Shown here: positions 52,513 through 61,955 of the stretch, one piece after another
How positions within the stretch are numbered: position 1 is the first letter of the stretch
Layout of the letters: each line of letters starts with the position of its first letter
DNA from: Salinimicrobium gaetbulicola
GTDB lineage: Bacteria; Bacteroidota; Bacteroidia; Flavobacteriales; Flavobacteriaceae
Reading direction: 5' to 3'
NCBI RefSeq assembly: GCF_042676025.1
Contig: NZ_JBHTJP010000034.1
Coordinates: 154,686-218,685 of the forward strand
DNA length: 64,000 nt
Notes under the pieces: generated by a model
Seen by the model: only the letters and a program-made list of their open reading frames with translations
Told to the model about the DNA's origin: nothing
Databases searched by the model: none
Position numbers and translations under genes: made by a program

Positions 52513-53163
52513 ATGAAACTTGTCATTCAGTTAGTTCTTTGGATCGTAATTATTTTCCTGGGATACCTGGTTTTTAATTCCATCTACGAACCTATTCAAT
52601 TTAATAAGATTAAAGAGGCAAGATATGCCAAAGTAATTGAGAATTTAAAAGATATTCGTGACGCCGAATTAGCTCACCGTACTGTTACTGGAGAGTTTGA
52701 AGGGGAATGGGATAATCTTGTTCGTTTTATCGATACTGCACAATTTACTTTAACACAGCGTCGTGATACTACCATCCTTGATGAGGAGTATAGAAAGACT
52801 TACGGAGTTGATAAGTATAAAGAGATCACAGTTATTGACACTTTAGGATATGCATCTGTAAAAGATTCATTATTCAAGAACAGTGATCGTTACAAAACTA
52901 TGATGAATGTGCCTATCAAAGGTGTTGACGCCAAGTTTGACCTTAAAGCCGGAACGGTAGACAAAAACGGAACTCAAATTCCTGTTTTCGAAGCTAAGAT
53001 CGCCAAAGCGGTAATCCTTCAGGATCAGGACAAGGACCTTATCAACCAGGAAAACGAAGTTGTTTCTGTTGACAACGTAAACGGACCGTTCATTAGTGTT
53101 GGATCTATGGAAGATGTAAACACTAGCGGTAACTGGCCAAAAGTCTATGGAGACGCCGAATAA
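52513..53163 (+). CDS. Uncharacterised membrane-anchored protein
   Basis: The 216-residue protein has one N-terminal membrane helix (MKLVIQLVLWIVIIFLGYLV) and a soluble remainder with segments such as RDAELAHRTVTGEFEGEWDN and NGPFISVGSMEDVNTSGNWP. The N-terminal layout recalls pilin-like or periplasmic proteins of Bacteroidota, but no family was recognised. It overlaps the DUF3822 gene by 17 bases. Confidence 0.8.
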   Translation: MKLVIQLVLWIVIIFLGYLVFNSIYEPIQFNKIKEARYAKVIENLKDIRDAELAHRTVTGEFEGEWDNLVRFIDTAQFTLTQRRDTTILDEEYRKTYGVDKYKEITVIDTLGYASVKDSLFKNSDRYKTMMNVPIKGVDAKFDLKAGTVDKNGTQIPVFEAKIAKAVILQDQDKDLINQENEVVSVDNVNGPFISVGSMEDVNTSGNWPKVYGDAE

Positions 53164-53980
53164 GGAAACAAATATTACAAATTTAAAGTTGTCCATTCAG
53201 GTTAGCCTGAATGGACTTTCTTTTTGTGCCCTCCGCCCTGAAGAACAAAAGATCGTGTTCTTTAAGGAGATCACTTTCTCCAAAAAGCTCAACCCTGCTG
53301 GAGTTCTGGAACAGATCGAAAAGGCATATGAGGACGAACCCTTCTTTACGGATGAAACCCCGGAGGTCACCTTACTTTATTCCAATGAATTGTACAGCCT
53401 GGTTCCCCGGAAATTCTTCAACGAGGAAAACGCATCAGATTATCTGAAGTTCAACACCAAGATCCTGGAAACAGATTTTGTGGCTCATGACGAGCTGGAA
53501 AATAACGATCTGGTGAATGTTTTTATTCCCTATACCAACATCAACAACTTCTTTTTTGAAAAATACGGCGAATTCGAATATACTCACTGCATAACCGTAC
53601 TTGTAAACAGCTTTCTTAAAAATGACGGGGATAAGGAAGAGATTGGGGACAAAATGTACATCAATTGTTACACCAGGGGTTTTGACCTCGTGGTGATAAG
53701 AAACGGGAAATTACTTCTCGCCAACTCATTTACCTGTAACACCAAGGAAGACTTCATTTATTATATCCTTTTCACCGCTGAACAATTGGAAATGGATCCC
53801 AATGAATTTCAATTGATCCTCCTCGGAAAGATCACCGCAAATTCAGATTATTATCAAATCGCTTTTACTTATATCAAGAACATTATCTTTCTTGACAATT
53901 CATTTGGTTATATCTTTGCAGCCAAAGGAGAACCTCCAACAAGCTATATGCATTACACCCTGCTAAAAACATTACAATGA
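53147..53980 (+). CDS. DUF3822 family protein
   Basis: The 277-residue protein matches the Bacteroidota family that resembles an actin-like/hexokinase fold (LKLSIQVSLNGLSFCALRPE at the start; RNGKLLLANSFTCNTKEDFI later). It is of unknown function. It overlaps genes on both sides (17 bases with the upstream gene, 4 bases ATGA with rsmD), indicating a tightly coupled operon. Confidence 0.88.
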   Translation: METPNKETNITNLKLSIQVSLNGLSFCALRPEEQKIVFFKEITFSKKLNPAGVLEQIEKAYEDEPFFTDETPEVTLLYSNELYSLVPRKFFNEENASDYLKFNTKILETDFVAHDELENNDLVNVFIPYTNINNFFFEKYGEFEYTHCITVLVNSFLKNDGDKEEIGDKMYINCYTRGFDLVVIRNGKLLLANSFTCNTKEDFIYYILFTAEQLEMDPNEFQLILLGKITANSDYYQIAFTYIKNIIFLDNSFGYIFAAKGEPPTSYMHYTLLKTLQ

Positions 53981-54510
53981 GGATCGTCTCAGGCACCTAC
54001 AAAGGAAAAAGGATAACCGCACCCAAGAAATTACCGGTAAGACCAACCACCGATTTTGCTAAGGAAGCACTGTTCAATATCCTGAACAACCAATACCATT
54101 TTAGCGCTCTAAAGGTCATCGACCTTTTTAGCGGTACCGGGAATATTGCCTATGAATTCGCCTCAAGAGGTGCGCAGGAGATCATTTCGGTCGACGCACA
54201 TTTTGAATGTGTGAAATTCATAAATAAAATCGCAGCTGAACTGGATTTCCCCATAAGAACGGTCAAAAGTGATGTTTTTAAATACCTTCAGGCTACGGGT
54301 GAAACAGCTCATATCATTTTTGCCGATCCACCTTATGACTTCGACCAGGACTCCCTGAAGAAAATCGTCGAGACAGTCTTTTCAAGAAACCTACTGGAAG
54401 AAGGCGGCTCACTTATTATCGAACATTCAAAAAGAATGGACCTTTCTGAGATCGAACACTTTTCGGTCGCTCGAAAATACAGCAATTCTGTGTTTAGCTT
54501 TTTTTTGTAA
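53977..54510 (+). CDS. rsmD: 16S rRNA (guanine966-N2)-methyltransferase
   Basis: The 177-residue class I methyltransferase opens MRIVSGTYKGKRITAPKKLP and has motif I VIDLFSGTGNIAYEF and catalytic motif FADPPYDF. It methylates G966 of 16S rRNA. Fourth-base overlap with DUF3822. Confidence 0.95.
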   Translation: MRIVSGTYKGKRITAPKKLPVRPTTDFAKEALFNILNNQYHFSALKVIDLFSGTGNIAYEFASRGAQEIISVDAHFECVKFINKIAAELDFPIRTVKSDVFKYLQATGETAHIIFADPPYDFDQDSLKKIVETVFSRNLLEEGGSLIIEHSKRMDLSEIEHFSVARKYSNSVFSFFL

Positions 54511-54518
54511 CTTAGAAC

Positions 54519-54911
54519 ATGACTCAGCCAAAGGAAACCATAGACCTGGATTTTTCCCATCTGGAATTTTTCGATAATTATGTGATATCTGTCTTGAAGG
54601 AAGATGTAGTTTTTGATATTAACAACCTTCAAAACCTCATAGACGCATGCTCAAAATTTTACGGTGACCGGCCCTATGTATACATCTCAAAAAGAGAAAA
54701 CAATTATAATGTCAATCCTACGATATATTTGCACCTAGATATGATCAAAAATCTCTGCGGAATTGCCATTGTGAGTCAGAGAAGCTCCTCATTGAACATG
54801 GCCAATTTTGAAAAGAATTTTTCCAGAGTTGCTTTTGAAGTCTTTTTAGAGCTTGATGATGCGATCGCGTGGTCAAAGAAACAAGTGAAAAATAAAAAAG
54901 CAGACCTGTAA
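54519..54911 (+). CDS. STAS/SpoIIAA-like small protein, paralogue of the 28439 gene
   Basis: The 130-residue protein has the same plan as the product at 28439 (acidic start with LDFSHLEFFDNYVISVL; YVYISKR; final LELDDAIAWSKKQ). It is the last gene after rsmD, 8 bases on. Its final dozen bases overlap the 3' end of the convergent rnpB. Function unknown. Confidence 0.8.
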   Translation: MTQPKETIDLDFSHLEFFDNYVISVLKEDVVFDINNLQNLIDACSKFYGDRPYVYISKRENNYNVNPTIYLHLDMIKNLCGIAIVSQRSSSLNMANFEKNFSRVAFEVFLELDDAIAWSKKQVKNKKADL

Positions 54912-55222
54912 GCCGGATTCTGTATTTCAACCAAAGCTGAAATCCTTATCATTTATCTGAAGTTTTTGTTACCAAAAACCTTTAGCTGCCTACCCTCCGG
55001 CAACGGACGGGCAATCCTTAACAGCCGGTATACATGGCATTGCACCGCATAGAGTTTACCTGATTTCACTACAGCATTACCTGTACATCCTTTCTGTTGC
55101 ACTAGTCCTGATCCAGCTTCTCACGAAACTGAAACGATGGGTGTTACCCACTATGCTGCCCTACGGTGTCCGGACTTTCCTCCCTGTTCTTTCGAATAGA
55201 GCGATAAGGCGGTCTGCTTGCT
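54899..55222 (-). ncRNA. rnpB: RNase P RNA (bacterial class A type)
   Basis: On the minus strand the conserved 5' block GAGGAAAGTCCGGACA lies near 55188-55173, and the 3' block AATCCGGCTTACAGGTCTGC ends near 54900. The near-terminal GCAGACC (about 55218-55212) pairs with GGTCTGC (about 54906-54900), closing helix P1. Length is about 320 bases. The -7 box TAACTTTG (minus, 55232 to 55225) sits just before the 5' end. The 3' T-rich tail runs into the convergent gene. Ends are accurate to a few bases. Confidence 0.92.
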
Positions 55223-55224
55223 GA

Positions 55225-55232
55225 CAAAGTTA
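55225..55232 (-). promoter_or_regulatory. -7 box for rnpB
   Basis: TAACTTTG on the minus strand matches TAnnTTTG and is placed directly upstream of the mature RNase P RNA 5' end. Confidence 0.6.
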
Positions 55233-55377
55233 GTCGAAAAATCCACTTTGACTTTATTTTCCGGATTTTTTACAGGAAAAATCATACCAGATTTAAACAG
55301 GTTTTTGTGGATAAAAAGCCATGGATTCTCTCCGCTTTCGGTTTTGTATTTTTATATTTGTCTTCTAATATTTTTCA

Positions 55378-57237
55378 ATGGAACATTTTGTAGTATCGGC
55401 CAGAAAGTACCGCCCCCAGACTTTTAAAGACGTTGTGGGCCAGCAAGCTATTACCAATACCCTATTAAATGCCATTGAAAATAATCACCTTGCCCAGGCT
55501 TTACTTTTTACAGGACCTCGCGGGGTTGGTAAAACAACCTGTGCACGTATCCTTGCGAAAAAAATAAACCAGGAAGACAATCAGGATCCCAATGAAGATT
55601 TCGCGTTCAATATTTTTGAGCTCGATGCCGCGTCCAACAACTCTGTAGATGATATCAGAAACCTGATCGATCAGGTAAGGATCCCACCGCAGGTTGGTAA
55701 ATACAAGGTTTATATTATTGATGAGGTTCATATGTTATCACAGGCAGCTTTCAATGCTTTCTTAAAGACACTTGAAGAACCGCCCAAGCATGCAATTTTT
55801 ATCCTGGCAACTACTGAAAAACATAAGATCATCCCTACCATCCTTTCCCGCTGTCAGATATTTGACTTCAAAAGGATCACCGTTAAGGATGCAAAAGAAT
55901 ACCTGGCATTTATAGCACAACAGGAAGGCATTAACGCTGAAGATGACGCATTGCACATTATCGCTCAAAAGGCAGATGGAGCAATGAGGGACGCATTATC
56001 CATTTATGACCGGGTGGTAAGTTTCAGCGGAAAAGAACTAACAAGACAGGCCGTTACTGAGAACCTGAACGTTCTTGATTATGACACTTATCTAACTGCG
56101 ACCAATTTAATTCTGCAGAATGATATTCCGCAGCTATTGCTCTTATTCAACGAGATCCTGTCTCACGGCTTTGACGGACATCATTTTATAGCGGGACTTG
56201 CTTCGCATTTCAGAGACCTCATGGTATGCCAGAATCCAAAGACAATTAACCTTTTGGAAGTTGGTGATAACACCAAGGCTCTTTATTATGAACAGGCTCA
56301 AAAAGCACCAACAGATTTCCTTTTAAAGGGAATTGATCTGGCAAATGATTGTGACTTACAGTATAAAAGCAGTAGAAATCAGAGGCTGCTGGTTGAACTT
56401 TGCCTAATGCAGCTTGCATCTGTCACTTTTGACAGCGAAAAAAAAAAGGCTAGTTCTTTCATAATTCCTCCTAACCATTTCACAGGGCCTCCTGTACCAA
56501 CTCCTGCCTTGAAGATCACAAAAAGGGAGAAAGAGGTCATTGTCAATAATGAATATTCAGAAGGTGATTCTGCAGCGCCAAGGGAAGCTCAGCTGCCAAA
56601 CCCGGCAAATTCACCAGCAGATTGCCACCCTCAAGTTTCTGAACCTGCAAAAGACACTAAGACCTATACTTCGGAAGAACCTGAGAACCAGTCTGAATCT
56701 CAAGATTCAGAAACTGCCCCTTCCGAAGGAAAACAGGAACAACCACGACCTGCTTCCGCAGAAACACCAATTGTCAAAAAGAAGGTTTCAGGCCTTTCTC
56801 TGAAGAGCATTCAGAAGAAAAAAGAGATCGAAGCCGAAAAAAGGGAAGCAAAGAAGGAAGCTGCCGTTGAAAAGAACGGAAAATTCACCGAAGCGGAAAT
56901 GCAGGAGGCCTGGAGAGAGTTTACTGAACTTCAGAACGAAAAAGGTGAAAAGATCCTTGCTTCTATCATGCAGACCGACACTCCCGCACTTAGAGGCAAA
57001 GACATTTGGATAGAATTACCAAACGAAACAATGAAACTTGAACTGGAAAGGGTGCAATATCACCTGATGGGCTACCTTAAGGATAAACTTCAAAACACTC
57101 ATATCCAGTTAAAGATTAGTGTGAATGAGAAAGCTGAAAAGAAATTTGCTTTCACACCTATTGAGAAATTCCAAAAACTGCAGGAGAAAAATCCGCTTTT
57201 AGAAAAATTACGTTCAACCTTTGATCTGGACATATAA
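55378..57237 (+). CDS. dnaX: DNA polymerase III gamma/tau subunit
   Basis: The 619-residue AAA+ clamp-loader has Walker A GPRGVGKTTCARIL, Walker B IIDEVHMLS and the SRC motif (LSRCQIF). The Cys4 zinc module usual between Walker A and Walker B in DnaX is missing: only one Cys (GKTTCARI) occurs there. The C-terminal third (380-619) is a low-complexity linker and polymerase-binding region. No slippery A-run for tau/gamma recoding was recognised. A -7 box TATATTTG lies at 55353-55360. miaE follows after 2 bases. Confidence 0.95.
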   Translation: MEHFVVSARKYRPQTFKDVVGQQAITNTLLNAIENNHLAQALLFTGPRGVGKTTCARILAKKINQEDNQDPNEDFAFNIFELDAASNNSVDDIRNLIDQVRIPPQVGKYKVYIIDEVHMLSQAAFNAFLKTLEEPPKHAIFILATTEKHKIIPTILSRCQIFDFKRITVKDAKEYLAFIAQQEGINAEDDALHIIAQKADGAMRDALSIYDRVVSFSGKELTRQAVTENLNVLDYDTYLTATNLILQNDIPQLLLLFNEILSHGFDGHHFIAGLASHFRDLMVCQNPKTINLLEVGDNTKALYYEQAQKAPTDFLLKGIDLANDCDLQYKSSRNQRLLVELCLMQLASVTFDSEKKKASSFIIPPNHFTGPPVPTPALKITKREKEVIVNNEYSEGDSAAPREAQLPNPANSPADCHPQVSEPAKDTKTYTSEEPENQSESQDSETAPSEGKQEQPRPASAETPIVKKKVSGLSLKSIQKKKEIEAEKREAKKEAAVEKNGKFTEAEMQEAWREFTELQNEKGEKILASIMQTDTPALRGKDIWIELPNETMKLELERVQYHLMGYLKDKLQNTHIQLKISVNEKAEKKFAFTPIEKFQKLQEKNPLLEKLRSTFDLDI

Positions 57238-57239
57238 TT

Positions 57240-57821
57240 ATGTTAGGCTTAAAATTACCCACAGACCCAAGATGGGTCAATATCGTTGAAAAGAATATTG
57301 AAGAGATACTTACAGATCATGCGTTTTGTGAGCAAAAAGCGGCCTCTACTGCCATCTCATTGATCGTAACCCATCCTGAATATTCTGAGCTTGTAACTGC
57401 CATGACGGCTTTAGTAAAAGAGGAAATAAGCCATTTTAAAATGGTACACGACAGGATCCTGGCACGCGGTTATACTTTAGGCAGGGACAGAAAGGATGAA
57501 TACGTTTCAAAATTAATGACCTTCTTTCCTAAAGGAGGAAGCAGAGTAACTAATCTCGTTCACAGATTATTGTATGCGGCACTTATCGAAGCGCGGAGCT
57601 GTGAAAGATTCAGACTTTTATCTGAAAACCTTGAGGACAAAGAACTTGCAGATTTTTACCGAAGCCTGATGGTGAGTGAAGCTAATCATTATACCATGTT
57701 TCTGAATTTTGCCCGAAAATATGGGGAACGAAAAGAAGTTGACCAAAAATGGCAGGATCTCTTAAAGTTTGAGGCCGAGATCATGAAAGACCTGGGTAAA
57801 TCTGAAACTATGCACGGTTAG
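57240..57821 (+). CDS. miaE: tRNA-(ms2io6A)-hydroxylase-like diiron protein
   Basis: The 193-residue ferritin-like protein has diiron ligand motifs in EQKAASTA, EEISHFKMVH, EARSCERF and SEANHY. It hydroxylates the ms2i6A base at position 37 of tRNA. It starts 2 bases after dnaX. The stop is 4 bases from the convergent ppx end. Confidence 0.9.
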   Translation: MLGLKLPTDPRWVNIVEKNIEEILTDHAFCEQKAASTAISLIVTHPEYSELVTAMTALVKEEISHFKMVHDRILARGYTLGRDRKDEYVSKLMTFFPKGGSRVTNLVHRLLYAALIEARSCERFRLLSENLEDKELADFYRSLMVSEANHYTMFLNFARKYGERKEVDQKWQDLLKFEAEIMKDLGKSETMHG

Positions 57822-57825
57822 TTTC

Positions 57826-58716
57826 TTACTGAGCTTCCTGATAAAGCGATTTGATGATCCCATCTGAAAGTCCGATCTTAGGCACATAGATCCTTCTGGC
57901 CCTTGTCCATTTCATGGCCGATAGATAGATCTTCGCCGCCGGTACGATAACATCTGCCCTATCCTGGTTCAGGTTAAGTTCGGTAATTCGCTCCTCGTAA
58001 GTGAAAGATTGCAGCAACTGGTAATAGGAGCTTAGATATAGAAAACTTAAGGGTTTACCATTAGGCCTACCACTACTTTTAAAGATATTGTTGATGTTAC
58101 CTCCAGATCCTATCAGATCGATCTTGGTAAACTCCTTTGTAACTTTCTTGATCCATACTTCCACTTCCTGCCAAACGTCTGTCGTCACCATCTCGTTTAA
58201 AAGCCGAACGGTCCCCAGTTTGAACGAACGGGAGGTAATTGTTTTTCCGTTAGAATAAAGTGTGAATTCGGTACTACCTCCTCCTACATCAACGTAGAGA
58301 TAAGTTTTATCTGTTTGAATAAGGGCATGAAGATCTGTAGCTGCAATGATAGCAGCTTCATCGCTCCCATCAATAATATTAATATCGATCCCTGTTTTGG
58401 CTTCGATCTTTTTCGCTACTTCTACCCCATTTTTAGATTCCCTCATTGCTGATGTGGCACATGCCTTATACTTTTCGATCTTATGAGACTTCATAAGTAG
58501 TTTGAATGCCTCCATGGTATCGATCATTCTTTCTACATTTTCGTCTGATATCTCTTTAGATATAAACACATCTGCACCAAGGCGAATCGGCACCCTCACT
58601 AAGGATGTTTTTTTGAACATAGGTTCTTTTCCCTCCTGTTCGGTAACTGTAGAAATGAGAAGTCTTACGGCATTGGAACCAATATCTATTGCGGCATATT
58701 TTCTTTGGACTATCAA
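57826..58716 (-). CDS. Ppx/GppA family exopolyphosphatase
   Basis: The 296-residue ASKHA-fold protein has AAIDIGSNAVRLLI and the phosphate loop VDVGGGSTEFTLY. It lacks the C-terminal HD-like domains of E. coli Ppx, as short Bacteroidota forms do. It follows ppk by 3 bases and degrades polyphosphate or pppGpp. Confidence 0.92.
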   Translation of the reverse strand: MIVQRKYAAIDIGSNAVRLLISTVTEQEGKEPMFKKTSLVRVPIRLGADVFISKEISDENVERMIDTMEAFKLLMKSHKIEKYKACATSAMRESKNGVEVAKKIEAKTGIDINIIDGSDEAAIIAATDLHALIQTDKTYLYVDVGGGSTEFTLYSNGKTITSRSFKLGTVRLLNEMVTTDVWQEVEVWIKKVTKEFTKIDLIGSGGNINNIFKSSGRPNGKPLSFLYLSSYYQLLQSFTYEERITELNLNQDRADVIVPAAKIYLSAMKWTRARRIYVPKIGLSDGIIKSLYQEAQ

Positions 58717-58719
58717 ATC

Positions 58720-60816
58720 TTATTCTTTTTCAAGTTTGTTCAAGTAGTAATCATATAAGGCGAACTGAGATCTATGGGCCGGTTTATTATTTCTGCGATA
58801 GGCATTATCCTGATCTTCGGAAAGAATTCTGGCTTTCACATTATCATTCCAGCAGATCTCAAAGGTCTCTATCAATTCTTTCTGAATCGATTTGTCATAA
58901 ATAGGGCAGCTAATTTCTACCCTGTAATCCAGGTTTCGGGTCATCCAGTCAGCCGATGAAATGTAGACCTTCGGATTGGACTCATTTTCAAAAATGTAAA
59001 TTCGTGGATGTTCTAAATATTTATCGACTATACTAATAGCTTCGATATTCTCACTCATTCCTTTCACACCCGGAATTAGACAGCAAATACCACGCACGAT
59101 CAATTTGATCTTCACTCCGGCTCTACTAGCTTCATAAAGCTTATCAATAAGGGCAAAATCTGAAAGGCTGTTCAATTTCAACCTGATTCCCGCTTTTTTA
59201 CCTGCGGCGGCATTTTCAATTTCAGTGGTGATCAATTTTAATAAGGAAGACCTTGTATAGTGCGGGGAAACTATCAGGTGCTTATAACGGCTCACCTTGT
59301 AGTTTACCTCAAAAAAGTCAAAGACCTTATTCACTTCTTTAAGGATCTCCTGGTTACTGGTGAAAAGTGTGAAATCTGTATAGACTCTTGCGGTGGATTC
59401 ATTAAAGTTTCCGGTACTTATAAACCCATAACGTTTTAATTTCCCTTCCTCCAGGCGTTCAATCACGCAAGCTTTACTGTGAACTTTCAATCCTTTTACC
59501 CCGAAAATAAGGTTCACCCCTTCCCGCTGCATTTGTTCTGCATAATTGATATTCGCAACCTCGTCAAACCTGGCTCTCAGCTCGATTTGAACCGTCACTT
59601 TTTTGCCATTTTTAACAGCGTTAATAAGGGAACTCGCGATATGAGAAATCTTTGCAAGGCGGTAAATGGTGATCTTTATGGTTTTCACCTTAGGATCAAG
59701 AGCTGCCTCCCTGAGGAATTTTACGGTATAAGAAAATGTTTGATACGGGGTATGCAGTAAAAAATCCTTTTCAGCAATCCCCTTGAACAAACTCCCCTGA
59801 AGTACAAGACCAGGCAAGGCAAGAGGTTCATATTTTTTATACTGCAGCTCTTCACTCCCTAAACTTGGGAAATTCATATAATCCCGCCTGTTATGGTACC
59901 TCCCGCCGGGAATAATACTATCTGTAGCATCAATTCCCATTTTACTCATCAAGTATTGTAAAGTATCCTGCTCGATATTCATATCATAGACAAATCGAAC
60001 CGGCTCCCCTTCTATACGTTCCTTTACACTGGCAGAGATCTTTTCTATAAAAGATTTACTCAGGTCGCTATCAATATCCAGTTCAGCATCCCTTGTAATT
60101 TTGATCATATGAGCAGTAATGCTCTCATATTCAAAAATATTGAAAATGGTGTGCAGGTTATATCGAATAAGATCATCGAGTAAAATTATATGCTGCTTGT
60201 CCCCTTCCTTCGGAAGCACAACAAATCGCTCTATACTTCTCGGGATCTCAATAAGCACATATTTCTTCTCTTTTAAAGGGCGGTTGACCAACTTGGAATT
60301 TCCTTTGGAAGGCACCGGCTCTTTCATGACCATTTTTACGGCCAGATAAGCGGCACTGTCCTTTAATCGAGGGAGTTCCTCCAGATCATTAAGTATGATG
60401 GTAACAAGAGCCGGACTCACTTTTTGAAGAAAAAAGTTCTTCACAAAAGTCTGTTGAGACTTGGAGACCTGTTTCTCATTAATGATTAAAATATTGTGGT
60501 CTTTCAGTTTGGACTGAATAGAATCCAGAATACTTAAGCTCTCGCTCTGTTGATCAATAACTATCTGTGTGATCTCTTCCAGAAGTTTTCCGGCTTTAAT
60601 TCCACCTAAAACGCTTTTTCCTCCTTTTCCTGCAAGGTCTATCCGTTTGATGGTCGCATAACGAACTTTGAAGAACTCATCTAGGTTATTAGAAAAGATC
60701 CCTAGAAACCTAAGTCTTTCTATTAGCGGTACCGTTTTATCGGCAGCTTCCTGTAAAACACGCGCATTAAATTGTAACCAGCTTAATTCTCTGTTGATAT
60801 ATTTATTAGACTCCAT
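58720..60816 (-). CDS. ppk1: Polyphosphate kinase 1
   Basis: The 698-residue enzyme starts NRELSWLQFNARVL, has the catalytic phospho-His of GLKVHSKACVIER, and a second PLD-like motif near KVYISSADWMTRN. It makes polyphosphate from ATP. It lies between sixA and the ppx gene, with 3-base gaps on both sides. Confidence 0.96.
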   Translation of the reverse strand: MESNKYINRELSWLQFNARVLQEAADKTVPLIERLRFLGIFSNNLDEFFKVRYATIKRIDLAGKGGKSVLGGIKAGKLLEEITQIVIDQQSESLSILDSIQSKLKDHNILIINEKQVSKSQQTFVKNFFLQKVSPALVTIILNDLEELPRLKDSAAYLAVKMVMKEPVPSKGNSKLVNRPLKEKKYVLIEIPRSIERFVVLPKEGDKQHIILLDDLIRYNLHTIFNIFEYESITAHMIKITRDAELDIDSDLSKSFIEKISASVKERIEGEPVRFVYDMNIEQDTLQYLMSKMGIDATDSIIPGGRYHNRRDYMNFPSLGSEELQYKKYEPLALPGLVLQGSLFKGIAEKDFLLHTPYQTFSYTVKFLREAALDPKVKTIKITIYRLAKISHIASSLINAVKNGKKVTVQIELRARFDEVANINYAEQMQREGVNLIFGVKGLKVHSKACVIERLEEGKLKRYGFISTGNFNESTARVYTDFTLFTSNQEILKEVNKVFDFFEVNYKVSRYKHLIVSPHYTRSSLLKLITTEIENAAAGKKAGIRLKLNSLSDFALIDKLYEASRAGVKIKLIVRGICCLIPGVKGMSENIEAISIVDKYLEHPRIYIFENESNPKVYISSADWMTRNLDYRVEISCPIYDKSIQKELIETFEICWNDNVKARILSEDQDNAYRRNNKPAHRSQFALYDYYLNKLEKE

Positions 60817-60819
60817 AGA

Positions 60820-61314
60820 CTACCTCAAATTCTTCGGAAATAAATATAAGATTGTTTTTCCGTCTTTAAGGTTATTCCAGGAATCGGTTTGGAATTCAAT
60901 TAAAACCAGGCCTGTAGTGGGAATATTTTTAAAATGCTGGCTTCCCAGGGAATTGGCAACAGAAGTCATTGCTGGGTTATGTCCAAAAACCATCAGGTTA
61001 TTTATAGAATCATCAACTCCTGAAATGGTTTTGAGCAACTGTTTACCATCGAAAGTGTACAGATCTTCGTTTATTTCAAAATCCTGGTTTGCAATTTCCA
61101 GCTGGTCTTTAAAAATATTAGCAGTGGTCAAAGCTCTAACCGCGTAACTGCTTTTTAAGGTTAAGACTTCATCTTTCCAATGACTCTTAAAAGCCGAGAT
61201 GACAAAATCTGCATCTTTATAGGCCCTTTTTTTCAAAGGTCGCTCATCATCGGGAAGATCATTATCCCATGATGACTTACCATGTCGCACGAGAATTAAT
61301 TTCTTCATAATCAA
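60820..61314 (-). CDS. SixA-like phosphohistidine phosphatase
   Basis: The 164-residue histidine phosphatase has the RHGKSSW motif near the N-terminus and a later VFGHNPAMT. It overlaps pdxH by 4 bases and precedes ppk1 by 3. SixA removes phosphate from histidine residues of phosphorelays. A role in polyphosphate control is suggested only by context. Confidence 0.9.
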   Translation of the reverse strand: MIMKKLILVRHGKSSWDNDLPDDERPLKKRAYKDADFVISAFKSHWKDEVLTLKSSYAVRALTTANIFKDQLEIANQDFEINEDLYTFDGKQLLKTISGVDDSINNLMVFGHNPAMTSVANSLGSQHFKNIPTTGLVLIEFQTDSWNNLKDGKTILYLFPKNLR

Positions 61315-61955
61315 GGTGCTAATCTATCGATCTTCCAGTTGTTTTCCTCTTTCGTAAAGTATATTCTGTCATGAAGGCGATTTGGTCTTCCTTGCCAGAA
61401 TTCAAATTCCGACGCATAAACTTTATACCCTCCCCAATAAGGTGGTTTAGGAATCTCCTTGCCTTCATATTCATTTTCCAATGCCTCTAATCTCCTGTTC
61501 AGAAAATCCTTTGAAGGAATAACAGAACTTTGAGAAGAAGCCCAGGCTCCCAGTTGACTTCCACGAGGTCTTGATCTGAAATACTCTTCAGATTCCTTTT
61601 CGGAGGTTTTTTTTGCAATTCCTTTTACAATAACCTGTCGCTCAGAGTTTGGCCAGAAGAAAGAAAGGCACACTTTTGGGTTTTCGGCAATAGCCTTCCC
61701 CTTTTCAGAAAGATAATTGGTATAGAATACAAATCCTTCGTGATCATATTCTTTTAAAAGGACGACCCGCGAATTTGGATACCCATTGGGACTCACCGTT
61801 GATAAGGTCATGGTGTTTATCTCTTCAACTTCTTTTTTCTCTTCTGTATTTCTGATCCAATAATGGAATAATTCAAAAGGATCAGACGGGATTTCGTGTT
61901 CCAGCAACTCATGTTTTTCATAAAGTTTCCGGTAATCGTGGAGCTTATTTTTCAT
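61311..61955 (-). CDS. pdxH: Pyridoxine/pyridoxamine 5'-phosphate oxidase
   Basis: The 214-residue FMN enzyme has SRVVLLKEYDHEGFVFYTNY, the RPRGSQLGAWASSQSS segment and the C-terminal FWQGRPNRLHDR motif. It makes pyridoxal phosphate, the cofactor of several enzymes in this window. It is the first gene of the polyphosphate unit, 4-base overlap with sixA. Confidence 0.96.
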   Translation of the reverse strand: MKNKLHDYRKLYEKHELLEHEIPSDPFELFHYWIRNTEEKKEVEEINTMTLSTVSPNGYPNSRVVLLKEYDHEGFVFYTNYLSEKGKAIAENPKVCLSFFWPNSERQVIVKGIAKKTSEKESEEYFRSRPRGSQLGAWASSQSSVIPSKDFLNRRLEALENEYEGKEIPKPPYWGGYKVYASEFEFWQGRPNRLHDRIYFTKEENNWKIDRLAP

